A stretch of 64,000 nt of DNA. Source: Actinomarinicola tropica. GTDB lineage: Bacteria; Actinomycetota; Acidimicrobiia; Acidimicrobiales; SKKL01. Every line of letters starts with the position of its first letter. Within the stretch, counting starts at the first letter, position 1. The stretch is taken from assembly GCF_009650215.1 (NCBI RefSeq), contig NZ_CP045851.1:3437001-3501000 (forward strand), read 5' to 3'. Below are positions 59,765 to 64,000 of the stretch, in pieces. The translations under genes and the position numbers were made by a program. Under the pieces are notes generated by a model, which saw nothing but the letters and a program-made list of their open reading frames with translations, ran no database searches and was not told the DNA's origin.

Positions 59765-59842
59765 CCACCCTCGGCTCCCACGACGGCGACGCGCTCAACC
59801 CTCGCCTGCTCGGCGATCGGTTGTGACGCATGTCGTCCTTGA

Positions 59843-60088
59843 CCTCAAGTCGTCAGCTACGGCGGCCGATCCGGGGGACTGCGCGCCGTCGAGCAGCTGC
59901 GCCTCGTCTTCGCCGAGCTGCACGCCACGACGATCCGCGACGTGGTCAGCCTCCACGAACCCTGGGGCCTGTTCGACCAGCCCGGACCGATCGGCGCCGA
60001 ACCCGCCGCCGCGATCGTCCTCGACGAGCTCGCCTGGTGGGCCACCGCCCTCCGCCGGGCCCGCACCACCACCCCGTACGCCGCGTGA
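59843..60088 (+). pseudogene. C-terminal half of an NADPH-dependent FMN reductase
   Basis: 82 codons ending at TGA 60086-60088, with an in-frame TGA at 59840-59842 just before. VSYGGRSGGLRAVEQLRLVFAELHATTIRDVVSLHEPWGLFD and LDELAWWATALRRA are the end of flavodoxin-like NAD(P)H-dependent oxidoreductases. The FMN loop and the first half are missing, so it is a truncated relic with a junction near 59845. Confidence 0.75.
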
Positions 60089-60131
60089 GCGACCCGACCC
60101 GCTCACCCCTCACCCCAGGAGGACGACCCCG

Positions 60132-61040
60132 ATGACGGCCACGACCGACACCTCTCCTCGCGCCACCGACGCCGTCACCGTGCTCGGACTCGGCGCCATG
60201 GGCTCGGCCATCGCCGCCGCCTTCGTCGAGCGCGGCTACCGCACCACCGTGTGGAACCGCACGTCGAGCAAGACCGCCCCGCTCGTCGCCGCCGGAGCCA
60301 CCGCCGCGGCGAACCCGGCCGACGCCGTCGCCGCCAGCCCGATCACCGTCATCTGCCTGCTCGACACCGCCGCCGTCGACGCCGTGCTCGACTCGCTCGT
60401 GGGAGCGGTCGCCGGCAAGGTGATCGTCGACCTGACCAGCGGCGGCCCCGACCACGCACGCGCCGTGGCCCGATGGGCCGAGGACCAGGGCGCCGAGCAC
60501 CTCGACGGCAAGATCATGAGCGACCCGCCCGACATCGGGTCCGGGCCCGTGACCCTCCCCGTCAGCGGATCGCGCCGGGCCTTCGAGGCCCACGAGCAGC
60601 TCCTGCGGGAGCTGGGCACGGTCACGTACCACGGCGAGGACGCCGGCGCCGCTGCCGTCGAGTTCATGGCCCAGGTCGCGGCCTGCTACGAGCTGCTGAT
60701 CGGCTTCCTCCACACCGTGGCGCTGGTGCGGGCCGAGGGCGCCGACACCGTCGGCTTCGCCGAGCGCCTGGCCGAAACGGTCGGGCAGCTCGCCGGGTTG
60801 CTGCCGACCATGGCGCACGCGGTCGAGACCGGCACGTACCCGCCGGACCTCGGGCCGCTCGACGTGCAGGCCGCTCTGATGCCAGACCTCATCGCCCACC
60901 GCGACGCGATCGGGGTGGAGTCGGTGCGCATGCGAGAGGTCCGCGAGCTGATGGACCGCCGCATCGCGGACGGTCACGGCGACGAGGGGTTCTCCGGCCT
61001 CTTCGAGCTGCTGGCGGTGGCTGCGACCCCGGAACGTTGA
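60132..61040 (+). CDS. NAD(P)-dependent 6-phosphogluconate-dehydrogenase/imine-reductase-like enzyme
   Basis: 302 residues from ATG 60132 with AGGAGGACG upstream. Rossmann motif VLGLGAMGSAIAAAFVERGYRTTVWNRT (GxGxxG then basic Arg, which favours NADPH). CLLDTAAVDAVLDSL, VDLTSGGPDHAR, and the C-terminal helical domain with AAAVEFMAQVAACYELLIGFLHTVAL. The DGKIMSDPPDIGSG segment and missing catalytic Lys fit imine reductases better than beta-hydroxyacid dehydrogenases. Confidence 0.87.
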   Translation: MTATTDTSPRATDAVTVLGLGAMGSAIAAAFVERGYRTTVWNRTSSKTAPLVAAGATAAANPADAVAASPITVICLLDTAAVDAVLDSLVGAVAGKVIVDLTSGGPDHARAVARWAEDQGAEHLDGKIMSDPPDIGSGPVTLPVSGSRRAFEAHEQLLRELGTVTYHGEDAGAAAVEFMAQVAACYELLIGFLHTVALVRAEGADTVGFAERLAETVGQLAGLLPTMAHAVETGTYPPDLGPLDVQAALMPDLIAHRDAIGVESVRMREVRELMDRRIADGHGDEGFSGLFELLAVAATPER

Positions 61041-61068
61041 ACGCCGACACCCCCTGCTCGCGCTCAGG

Positions 61069-61081
61069 GGTTCAATGAACC
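61069..61081. promoter_or_regulatory. Short perfect palindrome
   Basis: GGTTCA-A-TGAACC between the reductase stop and the lipoprotein gene. Possibly an operator; too short to be sure. Confidence 0.3.
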
Positions 61082-61215
61082 AGCACCCAGCCCCTACCCA
61101 GCGGTCTGTGAAGGAACGGGAACACCCCCCGTGCCCCACGCTGCACAGAGCCTCCGCAGGCGAGCGGCGAGCGGCCGCCTACGATCCGCCCATCACGAGC
61201 GGGGGAGACGAGCGG

Positions 61216-62463
61216 GTGGAACGACGGGTGGAGGCGCGGGCCGGGTGGGGAGCCATGGCGCTCGTGCTGGCGCTCACGGCGGCGGCGTGCAGTGGCGACG
61301 ACACGGCAGCGACGGCCGCGGACGACGCGTCCGGGCCGGCGACGACCACCACGGCGGGCGAGGCCGCGCCACCCGAGGACGACGAGGGGCCCGCCCCTGA
61401 CGGTGCGACCGGCGGCGACCTGGTCGCCGGCACCGACTACACCGTCCTCGGCGCCCTGCGAGCGGTGCCGAGCGACCTCGACTTCGAGCTGGTGCACACC
61501 GCCGACGTGGCGAGCGTGCTCGACCTCCCCGGTGTCGACGCGCCGAGCGACCACGACGCCGACAGCATCCGCGAGGCGGCTCGACTCATCAGCGGCCAGA
61601 CCGGCGAGGCCGCTCCCGTGCACGTCCACCTCGCCGGCGTCCCCGAGCTCGCCGTCACCGACACCTCACCCGACGCCGAGCAGCGGTACGCGGACATCCG
61701 CGCCGACCTGGGCTGGACCGTCGCCGAGCTCGACGCCTACGTGACGGCCTCCGGCCCGTCCGATGCGATCACCGTCGTCGTCGGCGACATCGGCGGAGCG
61801 GACCTGACGGACTCCAACCTGACGGAGGCGGATGACGGCGTGTTCACCGCCGGCGACGGCGAGGACTTCACGACCGACGTCGGCAACCGCACCCCGGCCC
61901 GGCCGCTCGGCCGTCCACGCCACCTCGTGCTCGAGCGGAACATGCTCGCCATGGCGCTCGACCGCGACCTCGCAGCGCGCTGGGCCGCCGACGACGTCAC
62001 ACCGATCGCCGAGCTCGACGCCTGGGCCAGGGTCGCCGATGCCCTGGATCGCCACGACGTGATCTCGGCGGTGCTCGTGGCCATCGACGGCCCGACGGAC
62101 GCGTCGAGCACCATGCTCGCCGACCTGTGGAAGGTGGCCGAGATGCAGGCGATCCGCGAGCCCTTCGACGTCGTCGGCATCGGCTGGTCGGCCGTCGACG
62201 GGGAACCGGCGGTGCACGTCGCCTACCACTTCCTCGACCCCGCCGCGGCCGAGCGCCAGGTCCCGACCATCGCGGACTTCTTCCACAGCGGCGTGAGCCA
62301 CATCACCCGGATCCCCTCCGAGGACCGCTGGGACGTCGTCGAGGTCTCGCTGGCCGGCCACATCGTCGAGGTCGAGCTGCGCCTCACCGGCGAGGACGCC
62401 CACACCTTCGCCGACGCACTCATCCAGATGGGCGACCTGCCCTTCCTCTACATCGACGGCTGA
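61216..62463 (+). CDS. Secreted lipoprotein of unknown function
   Basis: 415 residues. GTG 61216 is chosen because GGGGGAG is eight bases upstream and the signal peptide then starts directly (VERRVEARAGWGAMALVLALTAAACSG), with lipobox TAAAC. A Thr/Asp-rich linker of about 45 residues follows, then a mixed alpha/beta domain without known motifs (TDYTVLGALRAVPSDLDFELVHTADVASVLDLPG ... HIVEVELRLTGEDAHTFADALIQMGDLP). Extracytoplasmic, membrane-anchored. Confidence 0.8.
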   Translation: MERRVEARAGWGAMALVLALTAAACSGDDTAATAADDASGPATTTTAGEAAPPEDDEGPAPDGATGGDLVAGTDYTVLGALRAVPSDLDFELVHTADVASVLDLPGVDAPSDHDADSIREAARLISGQTGEAAPVHVHLAGVPELAVTDTSPDAEQRYADIRADLGWTVAELDAYVTASGPSDAITVVVGDIGGADLTDSNLTEADDGVFTAGDGEDFTTDVGNRTPARPLGRPRHLVLERNMLAMALDRDLAARWAADDVTPIAELDAWARVADALDRHDVISAVLVAIDGPTDASSTMLADLWKVAEMQAIREPFDVVGIGWSAVDGEPAVHVAYHFLDPAAAERQVPTIADFFHSGVSHITRIPSEDRWDVVEVSLAGHIVEVELRLTGEDAHTFADALIQMGDLPFLYIDG

Positions 62464-62504
62464 GGCGGGCGCGACCCGGTCGCACGCGTGCTGGACTTGC
62501 CGAC

Positions 62505-62933
62505 GTGATACCGCCGGCACGACACCTCCTTCGGGCCAGGGATCTGGCCGACCGGCGCTACGCCGAGCCGTTGACGGTGCGCGACATGGCCGCCGTCGCC
62601 GGCCTCTCGCTTGCGCACTTCAGCCGGGAGTTCCGGCAGGCGTTCGGCGAGCCGCCCCACCGCTACCTGCTGACCCGACGCCTGGAGCGGGCGGCGGCTC
62701 TCCTGCGCGACACCGACCGCACGGTGACCGACATCTGCTTCATGGTGGGCCTGACCAGCGTCGGGTCGTTCACCACGAGCTTCCGCCGGGTGCACGGCCT
62801 CACGCCGACCGCCTACCGGGCCAGCTTCCCGCCGGCCCGCCGCCACCTGCGCATCCCCGCCTGCGTGGCGCGGGCGTACGGCCGGCCGCAGAACCGCACG
62901 TTTCGAGAAGCCGCGCCGGCGACCCGTCCGTAG
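62505..62933 (+). CDS. AraC-family transcriptional regulator (DNA-binding domain only)
   Basis: 142 residues from GTG 62505. Two helix-turn-helix units: LTVRDMAAVAGLSLAHFSREFRQAFGEPPHRYLLTRRLERA and RTVTDICFMVGLTSVGSFTTSFRRVHGLTPTAYR. No sensor domain, so it is one of the short AraC regulators. It precedes a VOC protein gene by 42 bp, a common pair. Confidence 0.9.
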   Translation: MIPPARHLLRARDLADRRYAEPLTVRDMAAVAGLSLAHFSREFRQAFGEPPHRYLLTRRLERAAALLRDTDRTVTDICFMVGLTSVGSFTTSFRRVHGLTPTAYRASFPPARRHLRIPACVARAYGRPQNRTFREAAPATRP

Positions 62934-62975
62934 CGTCACGAGCGTCCACCGCACGACGATCGACCGGAGGCTCCG

Positions 62976-63407
62976 ATGATCAGGATCGCCAACGCCCAGT
63001 TCTGGGTCCACGACCAGGACCAGGCCCTCGACTGGTACACCCGCACGCTCGGCTGGGAGGTGCGCGCCGACGTCAGCATCCCGGAGTGGGACTTCCGCTG
63101 GCTCGTGGTCGGCCCGCCCGGCCAGGACGACGTCGGCCTGGTGCTGATGCCCGTCCCCCAGGAGCCGATGCTCGACGCCACGACCAGCGCCCAGCTCTCC
63201 GAGATCGTCGCCAAGGGCGCCGGCGGCACGCTCTTCCTCGAGACCGACGACTGCCAGGCGGCCTACGACGAGCTGTCCGCGCGCGGCGTGGTGTTCAACG
63301 ACCCACCCACCCCTCAGCCCTACGGGATCGACACGTCGTTCCGCGACCCGTTCGGCAACAACGTCCGTCTCACCCAGGTGCTCGAGTTCTCGCTCGACCG
63401 CGGCTGA
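62976..63407 (+). CDS. VOC-family protein
   Basis: 143 residues from ATG 62976 with CCGGAGG upstream. NAQFWVHDQDQALDWYTRTLGWEVRADVSIPEWDFRWLVVGPPGQ and SFRDPFGNNVRLTQ place it among glyoxalase/bleomycin-resistance-like proteins. Likely controlled by the AraC protein encoded before it. Confidence 0.9.
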   Translation: MIRIANAQFWVHDQDQALDWYTRTLGWEVRADVSIPEWDFRWLVVGPPGQDDVGLVLMPVPQEPMLDATTSAQLSEIVAKGAGGTLFLETDDCQAAYDELSARGVVFNDPPTPQPYGIDTSFRDPFGNNVRLTQVLEFSLDRG

Positions 63408-63501
63408 CGTCCCGGCGGCGCGGAGCCGTCGACACGACAGGGCGTCGGCGCAGCGACTAGTAAGAGAGGCGTCACCTGGACGCCGACCCGGAGACGACCA
63501 C

Positions 63502-64000
63502 ATGGGCCAACTCGCGACGATCGACCGTCGGGCGGCGGCATGGGGCGTCCTGGCCGTCGTGGTCACCCTGGCCATCGCCATCGTCGGCAGCGGCAACCTG
63601 CGGTGGTTCGATGCCGCACTCGTCGGCTACCTGTTCGGCACGCTGCTCATGGTGTTCGGCGTGGTGTACCGCTACCTCGTGTGGCTGCGCCGCCCGCCGA
63701 CCGCGATGCTCAACAAGCGGGGCTGGCAGGTGTTCCGCACCCGACGACCGGGCCGGAACCTGCTCACGCTGCCGGGCCTGATCGTCTCCCAGCTGCTGCT
63801 CCAGACGTTCATCCGCAGCCGATCGACCGCCCGCTGGCTCGCCCACCAGCTCGTCTTCTGGGGCTGCATCCTCGCCGCGCTCGTCACGTTCCCGCTCGTG
63901 CTCGGGCTGCTCCACTTCCAGTCGGTGGGGCAGAACGGCCGGCAGTACCAGGCGGTCGTCGCCGGCATCGAGACGTTCAGCTTCGACAGCCGCAGCCTGT
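63502..64000 (+). CDS. Polytopic membrane protein, N-terminal part (respiratory/HdrE- or NarI-like)
   Basis: Starts with ATG 63502 and runs off the window after 166 codons. Three or four hydrophobic segments (WGVLAVVVTLAIAIVGSG, VGYLFGTLLMVFGVVYRYLVWL, AHQLVFWGCILAALVTFPLVLGLLHF). His in AHQLVFWG and HFQSVG could be haem ligands as in NarI-like cytochrome b. The assignment is tentative because most of the protein is outside. Confidence 0.55.
   Translation, partial: MGQLATIDRRAAAWGVLAVVVTLAIAIVGSGNLRWFDAALVGYLFGTLLMVFGVVYRYLVWLRRPPTAMLNKRGWQVFRTRRPGRNLLTLPGLIVSQLLLQTFIRSRSTARWLAHQLVFWGCILAALVTFPLVLGLLHFQSVGQNGRQYQAVVAGIETFSFDSRSL

Overview
The window is very GC-rich, almost every gene is bounded by GTGA/ATGA overlaps or leaderless-type starts, and it carries the complete actinobacterial cell-wall kinase cluster (pknB-pbpA-rodA-pstP-fhaB-fhaA). 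It is chromosomal DNA of an actinomycete. The gene mix (DUF4166, MauE/MauD-like proteins, acyl-CoA metabolism, ECF and SigF-type sigma factors, many leaderless promoters) fits an acidimicrobiial lineage best, but that placement is inference.

Layout. 1-7.3 kb: Ser/Thr kinase / cell elongation operon on the minus strand, then tRNA-Leu(CAG). 7.4-20.3 kb: a minus-strand set encoding a membrane protein, a lipoprotein and a large unknown protein; an aldo/keto reductase; an exported beta-propeller-like protein with SLH repeats; a DoxX protein; thiolase and acyl-CoA dehydrogenase facing each other across a 22-bp hairpin; a CmcJ/AsaB-like oxygenase; and a DUF885 metalloprotein. 20.3-28.4 kb: acyltransferase, an ECF sigma factor translationally coupled to a two-domain VOC protein, a lysozyme-like lipoprotein with a long leader, a DivIVA-like coiled-coil protein, an MBL hydrolase and larB/larC. 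28.4-33.2 kb: pheA, then a compact four-gene operon (MauE-like, MauA-like plus SLH, MauD-like, unknown), then a fasciclin protein. 33.3-41.4 kb: two tRNA-Ser genes, a MarR-type regulator with tandem operators, a PAS-GAF-PAS-GGDEF protein, a STAS / anti-sigma / SigF partner-switching set with SigF-type promoters, Ku, a PilZ protein with a folded leader, and tRNA-Arg(ACG).

41.3-48.3 kb is a lower-GC island inserted at tRNA-Arg. It holds a dead integrase (nonsense codon, frameshift and loss of the catalytic half), an excisionase-like HTH protein, and a restriction-modification locus pairing two adenine methyltransferases with McrB/McrC. A decayed tRNA-like copy lies at its far end, and the host gene at that boundary reads through into the junction. 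48-64 kb: a MerR-controlled divergent region, gene fragments, a 246-bp inverted-repeat element of unknown nature, an MMPL exporter facing away from a NarL-type two-component system, several small enzymes, and the start of a membrane redox-type protein.

The most interesting items are the MauE/MauA-like/MauD operon without methylamine dehydrogenase heavy chain or MauG, whose MauA-like protein is fused to SLH repeats and seems to lack one of the two TTQ tryptophans; the paired m6A-type methyltransferase plus McrBC island; the 21-bp inverted-repeat element at 52663-52908; the two SigF-type promoters; and the mutually exclusive hairpins upstream of the PilZ gene.
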